DNA from: Ligilactobacillus cholophilus
GTDB lineage: Bacteria > Bacillota > Bacilli > Lactobacillales > Lactobacillaceae
Length of the DNA stretch: 64,000 nt
NCBI RefSeq assembly: GCF_030389495.1
Contig: NZ_CP127832.1
Span: 496,001-560,000 of the forward strand
Direction of reading: 5' to 3'
Shown here: positions 46,919-55,663 of the stretch, in pieces
How the letters are laid out: every line of letters begins with the position of its first letter
Numbering within the stretch: position 1 is the stretch's first letter
Notes under the pieces: model-generated
Seen by the model: the letters and a program-made list of their open reading frames with translations, nothing else
What the model was told of the DNA's origin: nothing
The model's database searches: none
Translations under genes and position numbers: made by a program

Positions 46919-47542
46919 TTAGTTATTTTTTTTACGTTGTTTTAGCCAGTATACAATACCAAAAGGTACCATATTTTCTTTACCATTTTTAATACGTTCA
47001 ATGTTTTTCCAATGACGAATAAATACAAAGATAGTAAGACCAAATGATACACCGATTAAAACGGGATCATGGAAGAAAAATGCTACAATTGTTACTACAA
47101 CAAAACCAACCATACTTCCCATGCTAACCATACTTGTAATGAAAATAGTTATAATGAAAATAAGCCATGCAAGCAAAAAGAACTTCCAATTATAAACTAA
47201 TAATGCACCAGCACTCGTAGCAACAGCTTTTCCACCTTTAAAGCCTGCAAAAATAGGAAATACATGACCAAAAATTGCTGAAAGAGCAATTAAAAGTGGA
47301 TTTGCATTTGAATGGAAAAAGTAAGGTAACAATGCAGCTAATGTTCCTTTTAATGAATCCATTAAAAGAACAATAATTCCGGCTTTTTTACCTAAAACAC
47401 GAAATGTATTGGTAGTACCCATATTTCCACTACCGAATTTTCGAATATCTTTTCCATAAAAGATTTTGCCGATTAATACGCCAGAAGGAATTGAACCTAA
47501 AAGATATCCAATAACTAACATGACAGGAATTTTCCAACTCAT
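46919..47542 (-). CDS. plsY: Glycerol-3-phosphate acyltransferase PlsY
   Basis: 207 residues with five membrane segments. Motifs [19 protein letters not shown] with [20 protein letters not shown], then [20 protein letters not shown] are the three PlsY signatures. It moves an acyl group from acyl-phosphate to glycerol-3-phosphate, the first step of membrane lipid formation. AAGGAGG lies 9 bases before ATG 47542; an upstream TTG at 47563 would sit inside the ribosome binding site. It stands divergent to parE, as often in Firmicutes. Confidence 0.95.
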   Translation of the reverse strand: MSWKIPVMLVIGYLLGSIPSGVLIGKIFYGKDIRKFGSGNMGTTNTFRVLGKKAGIIVLLMDSLKGTLAALLPYFFHSNANPLLIALSAIFGHVFPIFAGFKGGKAVATSAGALLVYNWKFFLLAWLIFIITIFITSMVSMGSMVGFVVVTIVAFFFHDPVLIGVSFGLTIFVFIRHWKNIERIKNGKENMVPFGIVYWLKQRKKNN

Positions 47543-47747
47543 GAAAGTAGACCTCCTTATCAAAACTCTTTTAAAATTTTATCACTTATTTAATATGTCT
47601 TCAATTATATTTTATTCGTAGAATTTATTTAGATGTGATATAATTCTAGAACGTATGTTTCAAAATTTGAAAAAGACTTTGTAGTTCGATATATTATTAA
47701 ATAACGATAACTAATGAAATTATTATTAGTAGAAAGGTTACAACACA

Positions 47748-49757
47748 ATGGCACAGAATAATTATGGTGATGATTCAATTCAAGTATTAAAGGGACTTGA
47801 AGCTGTTCGTAAACGTCCTGGTATGTATATTGGATCAACTGATTCACGTGGTTTACATCATTTAGTATATGAAATAGTTGATAATGCAGTGGATGAAGCA
47901 TTATCTGGATATGGAAAAGAGATCGATGTAACAATTCATCCAGATGAATCAATAACAGTTGCGGATTATGGTCGTGGAATGCCAGTCGGAATGCATGAAA
48001 TGGGGATCCCAACTGTTGAAGTAATATTTACAGTGTTACATGCTGGTGGTAAATTTGGCCAGGGTGAGTATAAGACTTCTGGTGGATTACATGGTGTTGG
48101 TGCATCTGTAGTTAATGCTTTATCAGAAAAATTAACAGTTAATACAGTTCGTGATGGGATTGAATATGAAGAAGATTTTATTAATGGTGGGCAACCAGTT
48201 GGCACACTACGTAAAATCGGTAAAACAACTAAAAGAAGTGGTACTACAGTAACCTTTAAGCCGGATCCTAAGATTTTTTCAACTACACACTTTAAATATG
48301 ATACACTTGCAGAGCGTTTAAGAGAATCAGCCTTCTTGCTTAAGGGAGTTAAAATTACCTTAACAGATGAACGAGATGGTGGCGAACAAGATATTTTCCA
48401 CTTTGAAGAAGGAATTAAAGAATTTGTTTCATATTTAAATGAAGATAAAGATACATTAGGTGATGTAATGTATTTTGAAGGCAGTAAAAATGGTGTTGAA
48501 GTAGAAGTTGCTGCCCAATATAATGATGGATATTCAGAAACGATAATGTCATTTGTTAATAATGTTCGTACTAAAGATGGTGGAACTCATGAAGCAGGAA
48601 TGAAAACTGCTTGGACAAAAGCTTTTAATGAATATGGGCGTAAAGTTGGACTTTTAAAAGAGCGTTCCAAGAATTTAGATGGAAATGATGTACGGGAAGG
48701 ATTAGCGGCAATCGTTTCTGTTCGAATTCCCGAAGAACTTCTTCAATTTGAAGGTCAAACTAAAGGAAAATTAGGGACACCTGAAGCACGTTCAATTGTT
48801 GATAGTGTTGTAAGTGAACAATTGCAATATTATTTAATGGAAAATGGTGAATTTGCTCAAGATTTAGTTCGCAAAGCAATGAAAGCTCGCGATGCACGAG
48901 AAGCAGCAAGAAAAGCTCGTGATGAAAGTCGTAATGGTAAAAAACGTAGAAAGAAAGATCAATTACTTTCAGGTAAGTTAACTCCAGCACAATCTAAAAA
49001 TGCTCGCAAAAATGAACTTTTCTTAGTCGAAGGAGATTCTGCTGGTGGTTCTGCAAAACAAGGTCGTGATCGTAAATTTCAAGCAATTCTTCCATTACGT
49101 GGAAAAGTACTAAATACTGAAAAAGCTAAATTGCAAGATATTATGAAGAATGAAGAAATTAATACAATGATTTACACAATTGGTGCCGGAGTTGGTGTCG
49201 ATTTTAAAATTGAAGATGCTAACTATGATAAAGTTATTATTATGACTGATGCGGATACTGATGGTGCTCACATTCAGACATTACTTTTAACATTCTTTTA
49301 CAAATATATGAGACCATTAATTAATGCTGGTCGAGTATATATTGCATTACCACCATTGTATAAAGTACAAAAGAAAGTAAACAAAAAACTTAAAGTGTCA
49401 TATGCATGGACTGAAGCTGAATTAGAAAAAGAAACTAAAAAGTTTGGTAAGGGTTATACTTTACAACGGTTTAAAGGTTTAGGTGAAATGAATGCTGACC
49501 AGCTTTGGGAAACAACAATGAATCCGGAAACAAGAACTTTGGTTCGTGTAAAAATTGACGATGATGCAGTTGCTGAAAAGCGTGTAACAACATTAATGGG
49601 TGATAAAGTTGAACCTCGTCGAAAATGGATTGAAAAAAATGTTAAGTTTTCACTTGAAGAAGATGGAAGTTTGTTGGATACAGTTGCAGCTGAGGGAGCA
49701 CACGGATCAATCAATGATGAAGATTTAAAAAGATATGAAGAAGAAACGTTGTTTTAA
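47748..49757 (+). CDS. parE: DNA topoisomerase IV subunit B
   Basis: 669 residues. GHKL ATPase signatures EIVDNAVDEALSGY, DYGRGMPVGMH and TSGGLHGVGASVVNALSE, then the Toprim motif VEGDSAGGSAKQGRDR and TDADTDGAHIQTLLL, and LGEMNADQLWETTMNPE. Followed by parC, which separates it from GyrB. With ParC it unlinks daughter chromosomes. A TATAAT at 47639-47644 may be its -10. AAAGG precedes the ATG at a longer spacing. Confidence 0.95.
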   Translation: MAQNNYGDDSIQVLKGLEAVRKRPGMYIGSTDSRGLHHLVYEIVDNAVDEALSGYGKEIDVTIHPDESITVADYGRGMPVGMHEMGIPTVEVIFTVLHAGGKFGQGEYKTSGGLHGVGASVVNALSEKLTVNTVRDGIEYEEDFINGGQPVGTLRKIGKTTKRSGTTVTFKPDPKIFSTTHFKYDTLAERLRESAFLLKGVKITLTDERDGGEQDIFHFEEGIKEFVSYLNEDKDTLGDVMYFEGSKNGVEVEVAAQYNDGYSETIMSFVNNVRTKDGGTHEAGMKTAWTKAFNEYGRKVGLLKERSKNLDGNDVREGLAAIVSVRIPEELLQFEGQTKGKLGTPEARSIVDSVVSEQLQYYLMENGEFAQDLVRKAMKARDAREAARKARDESRNGKKRRKKDQLLSGKLTPAQSKNARKNELFLVEGDSAGGSAKQGRDRKFQAILPLRGKVLNTEKAKLQDIMKNEEINTMIYTIGAGVGVDFKIEDANYDKVIIMTDADTDGAHIQTLLLTFFYKYMRPLINAGRVYIALPPLYKVQKKVNKKLKVSYAWTEAELEKETKKFGKGYTLQRFKGLGEMNADQLWETTMNPETRTLVRVKIDDDAVAEKRVTTLMGDKVEPRRKWIEKNVKFSLEEDGSLLDTVAAEGAHGSINDEDLKRYEEETLF

Positions 49758-49806
49758 CAACAATTAGATATGATTTTTTTGTTTAACTTTAATAAGGAGA
49801 ATTAAA

Positions 49807-52233
49807 ATGACCACAAGTAATATTCAAGAACTTTCACTTGAAGCTGTAATGGGTGAAAGATTTGGTAGATACTCCAAATATATTATTCAAGAACGTGCTT
49901 TACCGGATATTCGAGATGGACTAAAACCGGTTCAACGTAGAATTCTATTTGCAATGAATGAGGACGGTAACACATTTGATAAAGCTTTTCGAAAATCAGC
50001 TAAATCAGTTGGGAATGTTATGGGTAATTTGCACCCTCATGGTGATTCTTCAATTTATGAAGCTTTAGTACGTTTAAGTCAAGATTGGAAATTACGTGAA
50101 CCATTAATTGAAATGAATGGTAATAATGGATCAATGGATGGAGATCCTGCTGCTGCTATGCGTTATACTGAAGCAAGATTGTCAGAAATTGCATCCGAAA
50201 TGTTAAAAGATATCAATAAAGATACTGTTGAAATGGTATTGAACTTTGATGATACACAATATGAACCTACTGTTTTGCCTGCGCGTTTTCCTAATTTGTT
50301 AGTTAATGGTGCAACCGGAATTTCAGCTGGGTATGCTACTGAAATTCCAACTCATAATTTATCAGAGACAATTCAGGCAACAATTTATTTAATGGATCAT
50401 CCTGATGCAACTTTGGATGATTTAATGCAATTTGTAAAAGGTCCTGATTTTCCAACTCGAGGAATTGTACAGGGAATTGATGGAATCAAAAAAGCTTATA
50501 AAACAGGTCGTGGAAGAGTTGTTTTACGTTCTAAGACAGAAATAGAACATATTAAAGGTGGCAAACAACAAATTATTGTTACCGAAATTCCATATGAAGT
50601 AAACAAGTCAATTTTAGTTAAGAAGATTGATGAGATTCGTATTATGAAGAAAGTAGAGGGAATTGCGGAAGTTCGTGATGAAAGCGACCGTGAAGGACTT
50701 CGAATTGTAATCGAATTAAAACGTAATGCAGAAGCTCAAGGAATTTTAAATTACTTATTTAAAAATACCGATTTGCAAATTTTCTATAACTTTAACATGG
50801 TTGCAATTAATAATAAGCGTCCTGAACATGTTGGGTTAAAACAAATTCTATCAGCATATATTGAACATCAACGCGAAGTTACAAGTAAGAGAACTAAATT
50901 TGATTTAGATAAAGCATTAAGCAGAAAACACATTGTTGATGGGTTGATAAAGGCATTATCAATTTTAGATGATGTAATTTATGAAATCCGTCATTCTGAA
51001 AATAAAAAAGATGCCAAGGAAAATTTGATTAAAAAGTTTGATTTTACTGAAAAACAAGCCGAAGCAATTGTTTCTTTGCAACTCTACCGATTAACAAATA
51101 CTGATGTAACTGCATTAGAGAGTGAAGCAGCAGAATTAAAGAAGCAAATTGAAACTTTCCAAAATATTTTAAATGATCCTCAAAAATTGGATGCAGTTAT
51201 TAAAAAAGAACTAAAACAAGTTGAAAGTAAATATAAGACTGAACGAAGAACAAAGATTCAAGATGAAATTTCTGAATTAAAAATTGATACTAAAGTTACT
51301 GTTGCACAAGAAGATGTAATGGTATTAATTTCACGACATGGATATGTTAAAAGATCATCTATTCGTTCATTTAATGCATCCGGTGAAACAGATAATGGAT
51401 TGCGTGATGAAGACCAAATTGTTTTCCAAGGTAAAGTAAATACTTTAAATCATATATTTATGTTTACCAATAAAGGAAATCTAATCTATCGTCCAGTTCA
51501 TGAAATTTCAGAAATGCGTTGGAAAGATACTGGTGAACATTTATCACAAACAGTTGGTTTAGATGCGGACGAAATTGTTTTGAAAGTTAAAATCCTAAAT
51601 TCATTAGATCAAGTTGGAAAATTTATTTTTGCAACTAAAGAGGGATTAATTAAACAGACAGAACTATCTGCATTAAAACCAGGACGTATGTATAAATCAC
51701 GTGCAAGCCAATATATTAAACTAAAAACAGCAACTGACGAAGTTATAACAGTTGAATTTATTGAAGATAATTTAACACAAGTTTTAGCAATTACACATGG
51801 TGGTTATGGTCTTCGTTATAATTTATCAGATATTCCAACATCTGGTGCAAAAGCAGCAGGTGTAAAAAATATTGATTTACGAGATGATTATTTAACTGCA
51901 GTGAAATTAGTTAACGAAGAATCTGTTGTTGGAATTATCACTCATCGTGGTGCATTTAAACGGATGAAGGTAAATGAAATTCCGCTTACTACCAGAGCAA
52001 GACGTGGAGTACAAATTTTACGTGAACTTAAACGAAATCCGCATCGAGTTGCTTCAGCAGTAATTATTTCTGAAAATGATGAAATTCATATAATGACGGA
52101 TCATAATGAGATTATTACAATTAATCCTGAAGATTACCCACTTAGTGATCGTTATTCTAATGGATCATTTGTTCTAGATGTTGAGAGTCAAGGAAATGTT
52201 CAATGGGTTGAAGTAAATAAAACAGTAGAATAA
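49807..52233 (+). CDS. parC: DNA topoisomerase IV subunit A
   Basis: 808 residues. The quinolone region reads NLHPHGDSSIYEALVRL with Asp80, Ser81 and Glu85, the susceptible residues. The catalytic Tyr is in AAMRYTEARLS near 120. A coiled-coil gate and a six-blade C-terminal beta-pinwheel (about 500-800) follow. AAGGAG lies before the ATG, and a strong terminator follows. Confidence 0.95.
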   Translation: MTTSNIQELSLEAVMGERFGRYSKYIIQERALPDIRDGLKPVQRRILFAMNEDGNTFDKAFRKSAKSVGNVMGNLHPHGDSSIYEALVRLSQDWKLREPLIEMNGNNGSMDGDPAAAMRYTEARLSEIASEMLKDINKDTVEMVLNFDDTQYEPTVLPARFPNLLVNGATGISAGYATEIPTHNLSETIQATIYLMDHPDATLDDLMQFVKGPDFPTRGIVQGIDGIKKAYKTGRGRVVLRSKTEIEHIKGGKQQIIVTEIPYEVNKSILVKKIDEIRIMKKVEGIAEVRDESDREGLRIVIELKRNAEAQGILNYLFKNTDLQIFYNFNMVAINNKRPEHVGLKQILSAYIEHQREVTSKRTKFDLDKALSRKHIVDGLIKALSILDDVIYEIRHSENKKDAKENLIKKFDFTEKQAEAIVSLQLYRLTNTDVTALESEAAELKKQIETFQNILNDPQKLDAVIKKELKQVESKYKTERRTKIQDEISELKIDTKVTVAQEDVMVLISRHGYVKRSSIRSFNASGETDNGLRDEDQIVFQGKVNTLNHIFMFTNKGNLIYRPVHEISEMRWKDTGEHLSQTVGLDADEIVLKVKILNSLDQVGKFIFATKEGLIKQTELSALKPGRMYKSRASQYIKLKTATDEVITVEFIEDNLTQVLAITHGGYGLRYNLSDIPTSGAKAAGVKNIDLRDDYLTAVKLVNEESVVGIITHRGAFKRMKVNEIPLTTRARRGVQILRELKRNPHRVASAVIISENDEIHIMTDHNEIITINPEDYPLSDRYSNGSFVLDVESQGNVQWVEVNKTVE

Positions 52234-52243
52234 TTTATATCTC

Positions 52244-52289
52244 ATATGCTGGAATGCTTAATTTTAAGTGTGTTCCAGCATATTTTTTG
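52244..52289 (+). terminator. Terminator after parC
   Basis: ATATGCTGGAA (52244-52254) pairs with TTCCAGCATAT (52273-52283), then a T run. Confidence 0.8.
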
Positions 52290-52394
52290 TATAATAATCT
52301 AAAATATTTTTAAATTACTTTTAATTTTATTTTTGAAAATACTTATAGTTGTTATTATGTATATGGTTGAAATTTATATAAAGAGGAGTTAAAG

Positions 52395-53150
52395 ATGAGA
52401 TATCCAATTATATTATGTGAGGATAGTCCTCAGCAATTAGATAAACTTACTGAAACGATTCAAAATTATATACTGTTTCATGAAAATCAATTTAAATTAG
52501 AATATAGTTCAAATAATCCACACGACATTCAAAATTATATTGAAGAAAATGATATTCAGAAGGGGATCTATTTTCTAGATATTGATTTAAGTTCTGATAT
52601 TAATGGAATAGATTTAGCTCAATGGATTCGTAATTATGATGTAATGGCTAAAATTATTTTTGTTACAACTCATACTGAAATGGCACCATTGACTTTGAAA
52701 CGTCAAGTTGAAGCTTTAGGTTTCATTACTAAAGATGAGTACGAACAAATGAGAGATGAAATTTTTCAAAATTTAAAATTAGCATATCAAAGAATGGAAC
52801 AAACTGCATTAGAAGATGAAAGTGCAAAAACGCTTGCTTTTAAAATAGGTTCTGAAACATTAAATTTTGAAGTTAAGGATATTATCTTAATTGAATCATC
52901 GGATAGGGCACATCGAGTTAAATTAATTACAAAGAATGGAGAATTTGAGTTTTTTAATAATTTAAATAAGTTAGAAGAACAAACAAAATTTTTAAAAGTA
53001 TCACGTTCGCTATTAATTAATCTTCAAAATATTCAAAAAGTTGATTATAAATTGAGAGTAATTTATTTTGTTAATAATTGTCAACGTCCTTTTTCTTTAA
53101 GCAAAGTGAAGGTTTTAAAGAAGGCACTTCAAGATAAAAATGAAATCTAA
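52395..53150 (+). CDS. LytTR response regulator (AgrA/ComE type), orphan
   Basis: 251 residues. A receiver domain (YPIILCEDSPQQLDKL, phospho-Asp in IYFLDIDLSSDINGIDLAQW, switch Thr in FVTTHTEM) and a C-terminal LytTR DNA-binding domain (ILIESSDRAHRVKLITKNGE, FLKVSRSLLINLQNIQKVD). AgrA-like regulators respond to peptide quorum signals through an HPK10 kinase, but no kinase or peptide gene is adjacent. AGAGGAG is before the ATG. It is a single-gene unit with its own terminator. Confidence 0.88.
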   Translation: MRYPIILCEDSPQQLDKLTETIQNYILFHENQFKLEYSSNNPHDIQNYIEENDIQKGIYFLDIDLSSDINGIDLAQWIRNYDVMAKIIFVTTHTEMAPLTLKRQVEALGFITKDEYEQMRDEIFQNLKLAYQRMEQTALEDESAKTLAFKIGSETLNFEVKDIILIESSDRAHRVKLITKNGEFEFFNNLNKLEEQTKFLKVSRSLLINLQNIQKVDYKLRVIYFVNNCQRPFSLSKVKVLKKALQDKNEI

Positions 53151-53151
53151 T

Positions 53152-53189
53152 AAAAAAACTATATGATTTAAAATCATATAGTTTTTTTG
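53152..53189. terminator. Bidirectional terminator after LytTR gene
   Basis: AAAAAACTATATGATTT pairs with AAATCATATAGTTTTTT, with almost no loop, and serves both convergent genes. Confidence 0.82.
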
Positions 53190-53190
53190 T

Positions 53191-53580
53191 TTATTCAAAT
53201 TCTTTTAGAATGTCTTTAATATCTTTAACGACTTTCTTTTGTTCAAGATAACTTTTTACTTTAGAATCGTCATCATCTAAGTTAGCTAAGTTTTTGTCTA
53301 AATCATCAATTTTCTTGACGATGTGAGTAACAGCTTTATCTTGTTCCTTGATTAATTTATCAACGGCTTTTTCGCTTGCTTCTTCAGCTTTTTCTTTTGT
53401 TTTATCAACAGCTTTTTCTTCACGAATAATACTACGAATTTCATGAAGTGCTTTTTCTTGTTCTATGAAATGTTTTGCTTTACTTTCAGTATCTTCCATA
53501 CGTTCCAAATCAGCATTTAATTTAATAATCCGTTTATTAATTCTGTTTAATAAAGAATTTTCTTTCTTTGAATAATCCAT
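53191..53580 (-). CDS. Coiled-coil protein with internal duplication
   Basis: A 129-residue, highly charged helical protein with no signal or membrane segment. It contains two similar halves: INKRIIKLNADLERMEDTES then KAKHFIEQEKALHEIRSI (14-52) and VKKIDDLDKNLANLDDDDSK then VKSYLEQKKVVKDIKDI (about 87-124), joined by an Ala/Lys/Glu-rich stretch. GAGGAGA precedes the ATG. I do not recognise a family; a structural or stress role is a guess. Confidence 0.6.
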   Translation of the reverse strand: MDYSKKENSLLNRINKRIIKLNADLERMEDTESKAKHFIEQEKALHEIRSIIREEKAVDKTKEKAEEASEKAVDKLIKEQDKAVTHIVKKIDDLDKNLANLDDDDSKVKSYLEQKKVVKDIKDILKEFE

Positions 53581-53690
53581 AGTTTGATCTCCTCTATATA
53601 AATTGTAATTTATATTACAAATATATTATATATAAATTGCGCAAAATATGATAATTAAAACACTTGATATATGACATTATTAATATAAAC

Positions 53691-54545
53691 TTAATGTTTT
53701 TGCTTTATAAAACTATATAATTCGGATAAATAGAAATAATCAGGAACTTTTAATGCTTTAGGAAACATTATTGCTTTTATTTCTGAATAACTTAAAGTGG
53801 ATGGCAAAGTTAGTAATTGAGCATGGTGTTTCTTAAGCGCCTTTATATTTTTATTTATAATTTGAACTCCTTTTTGAAATTCTAGTGTTGTGCCATGTCC
53901 AGGACAGATTTTATTGATATTATTCATTTTTTTTATTTTAGATAAACTTTCCAAAAAATCAAATGCTTGTTTTTTTTGTATTTTTTTTGTTTTTGGATTT
54001 ATATCAAGTAAATTATTGAAATATATACCTTTTAAAATCAAGTCTCCAGTAAATAACATATCTTGTATGTGAATGACAGAATCTGATGAGGAATGTCCAC
54101 ACATCGAGTTAACAATAAATGGGATATCTGATATTGGATATATTTTATAGTTATTAATATAAGGACAGTATCTACTTGAGAGGTGTTCTATTAATTCTTT
54201 TTTTATCGTATTAGATAACTGCATATTATTGACGTTATTTCGAATATCATTTAGATACTGTTTAGAGCCATAATATTTAATTGCTTTATCACAAAATAAA
54301 GGGATAGAGTGAGGGAGCATCTTTAATAAACCTATATGATCTGTATGATGATGTGTTAAAATAATTCCGTTTAAATTTGTTAAAGTTAGATCGTAATTAG
54401 ATAAAACTTTTTTTAATAAAATTAGACTTTTAGTATTTGCTGGGCCGGCATCAATTAAAAATTTTTGCTTAGGTAATAAATATACATTCACAGCAGGGGC
54501 ATGAGGATTTGATTGAGGTAATGAAATTTTAATTACATTTGACAT
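53691..54545 (-). CDS. MBL-fold metallo-hydrolase
   Basis: 284 residues. Metal motifs: ILTHHHTDHIGLLKMLP (HxHxDH), MCGHSSSDSVIHI (His), LFTGDLIL (Asp) and ICPGHGTTLEF (His). This is a glyoxalase II-like hydrolase with two metal ions; the substrate is unknown. A C-terminal helical part (about 225-284) resembles the LACTB2-like winged tail. AGAGG precedes the ATG. It is read towards the coiled-coil gene but separate from it. Confidence 0.82.
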   Translation of the reverse strand: MSNVIKISLPQSNPHAPAVNVYLLPKQKFLIDAGPANTKSLILLKKVLSNYDLTLTNLNGIILTHHHTDHIGLLKMLPHSIPLFCDKAIKYYGSKQYLNDIRNNVNNMQLSNTIKKELIEHLSSRYCPYINNYKIYPISDIPFIVNSMCGHSSSDSVIHIQDMLFTGDLILKGIYFNNLLDINPKTKKIQKKQAFDFLESLSKIKKMNNINKICPGHGTTLEFQKGVQIINKNIKALKKHHAQLLTLPSTLSYSEIKAIMFPKALKVPDYFYLSELYSFIKQKH

Positions 54546-54578
54546 TAACTTTTCCTCTCTTTGATAATTATATTAATA

Positions 54579-54612
54579 TAAAAATCCTATCAAAAATATT
54601 GATAGGATTTAG
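54579..54612 (-). terminator. Terminator after TauE gene
   Basis: On the minus strand AAATCCTATC pairs with GATAGGATTT around a 9-base loop, followed by TTTATA. Confidence 0.72.
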
Positions 54613-54624
54613 TCTTTTTATTGT

Positions 54625-55398
54625 TTATACAAATGCTTGGATTAACATAATAATACCAATAATAATAAAGAAGATATCTAATACTTTTGATAAGACCTTA
54701 TCATTAATTTTATTGGCATATTTTGATCCAAGAATTCCACCAATTACAGCACCAATAGATAATAGAATACCAAAAAGAAAATCAATATGTCCATGACGGA
54801 AATATCCGATATCTGATGATAATGCTGTTATCGCCATAATTAAAGTAGAAGTTCCTACCGCCATATGCATAGGGTAACCGAGAATAATGATAAGTGCAAG
54901 TAAGATCATTACACCACCACCTGCACCAAAAATACCACTAATAATTCCAATTGCAATTCCAATCAATATTGCACTGAGAATCTCAGTCCATTGATGTTTG
55001 AACTTAATTCTTTTTCGTTCGGTGGTTTGTTTTTTAGAACGATGGAGTTCATTGATTCCAGAAAAAATTAACAGGATTCCGAATAGTCCAGATAATGTTA
55101 CTCCTTTTGTAGCATTTGCAATACTAGCACCAAATTGTGCACCTATAACCGAAGCTACTGCTATCCAAAGTCCTGATTTTAATTCAACATGGCCTTTTCG
55201 GTAGTAATTATATGAGACAACAATTGAAGTAATTACATCTACAAACAAACTCGTTCCAATCGCAGTATGAACATTAACATGGAATAACATTGAAAGTGCA
55301 GGAACGATTAAAGTAACTGCACTAGCACCAACCAAACTAGTGATTACGCCGGTAATAGTACCAATTAAAATTAATATTCCATATAGAAAATAAATCAT
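54625..55398 (-). CDS. TauE/SafE family sulfite exporter-like protein
   Basis: 257 residues with about eight membrane segments in two related halves: LVGASAVTLIVPALSMLFHV and GIFGAGGGVMILLALIIILG have the family's G-A/G-G-G motif followed by a P or L. DUF81/TauE proteins are anion exporters; no substrate can be given. The frame opens further upstream, but AAGGGATGAG fits ATG 55398. Divergent from the basic amino-acid antiporter. Confidence 0.85.
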   Translation of the reverse strand: MIYFLYGILILIGTITGVITSLVGASAVTLIVPALSMLFHVNVHTAIGTSLFVDVITSIVVSYNYYRKGHVELKSGLWIAVASVIGAQFGASIANATKGVTLSGLFGILLIFSGINELHRSKKQTTERKRIKFKHQWTEILSAILIGIAIGIISGIFGAGGGVMILLALIIILGYPMHMAVGTSTLIMAITALSSDIGYFRHGHIDFLFGILLSIGAVIGGILGSKYANKINDKVLSKVLDIFFIIIGIIMLIQAFV

Positions 55399-55509
55399 AG
55401 ACTCATCCCTTAATTTAATATATAACAGCATATATTATAGTATATGTTTCAAAAAAATAATATTTATAATAGCTAATAATAAAATTTCATTTTCATTTTA
55501 TCTAATAAC

Positions 55510-55518
55510 TGGTATAAT
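55510..55518 (+). promoter_or_regulatory. Extended -10 promoter of short ORF and antiporter
   Basis: TGGTATAAT (55510-55518) is a full extended -10, about 40 bases before a short ORF. The -35 is weak, as tolerated with an extended -10. Confidence 0.5.
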
Positions 55519-55558
55519 TGAAAACATATTTTTATAAAGTAAAGGACGTGAATGTAAA

Positions 55559-55663
55559 ATGAAATATCTTAAAAAACATGAAATAGAAAAATTGGTCAAG
55601 TCCCATCGACATTCACGTGTAGCAGTTTTTCAGTATTTTATAAAAATAGAAAGAGTGGGATAA
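55559..55663 (+). CDS. Short ORF (34 aa) coupled to the antiporter
   Basis: An ATG at 55559 opens 34 codons: MKYLKKHEIEKLVKSHRHSR then VAVFQYFIKIERVG, and its TAA is directly followed by the ATG of the antiporter. It is the first ORF after the extended -10 promoter. A GGA lies about 12 bases upstream, so its own initiation is weak. Very basic, with HRHSR in a row. It may be a leader peptide that regulates the antiporter by codon supply, a small protein, or chance. Confidence 0.4.
   Translation: MKYLKKHEIEKLVKSHRHSRVAVFQYFIKIERVG

Noticed and set aside
50020-50070. Quinolone-resistance substitutions in ParC
   Set aside because: Asp80, Ser81 and Glu85 are the ordinary susceptible residues.
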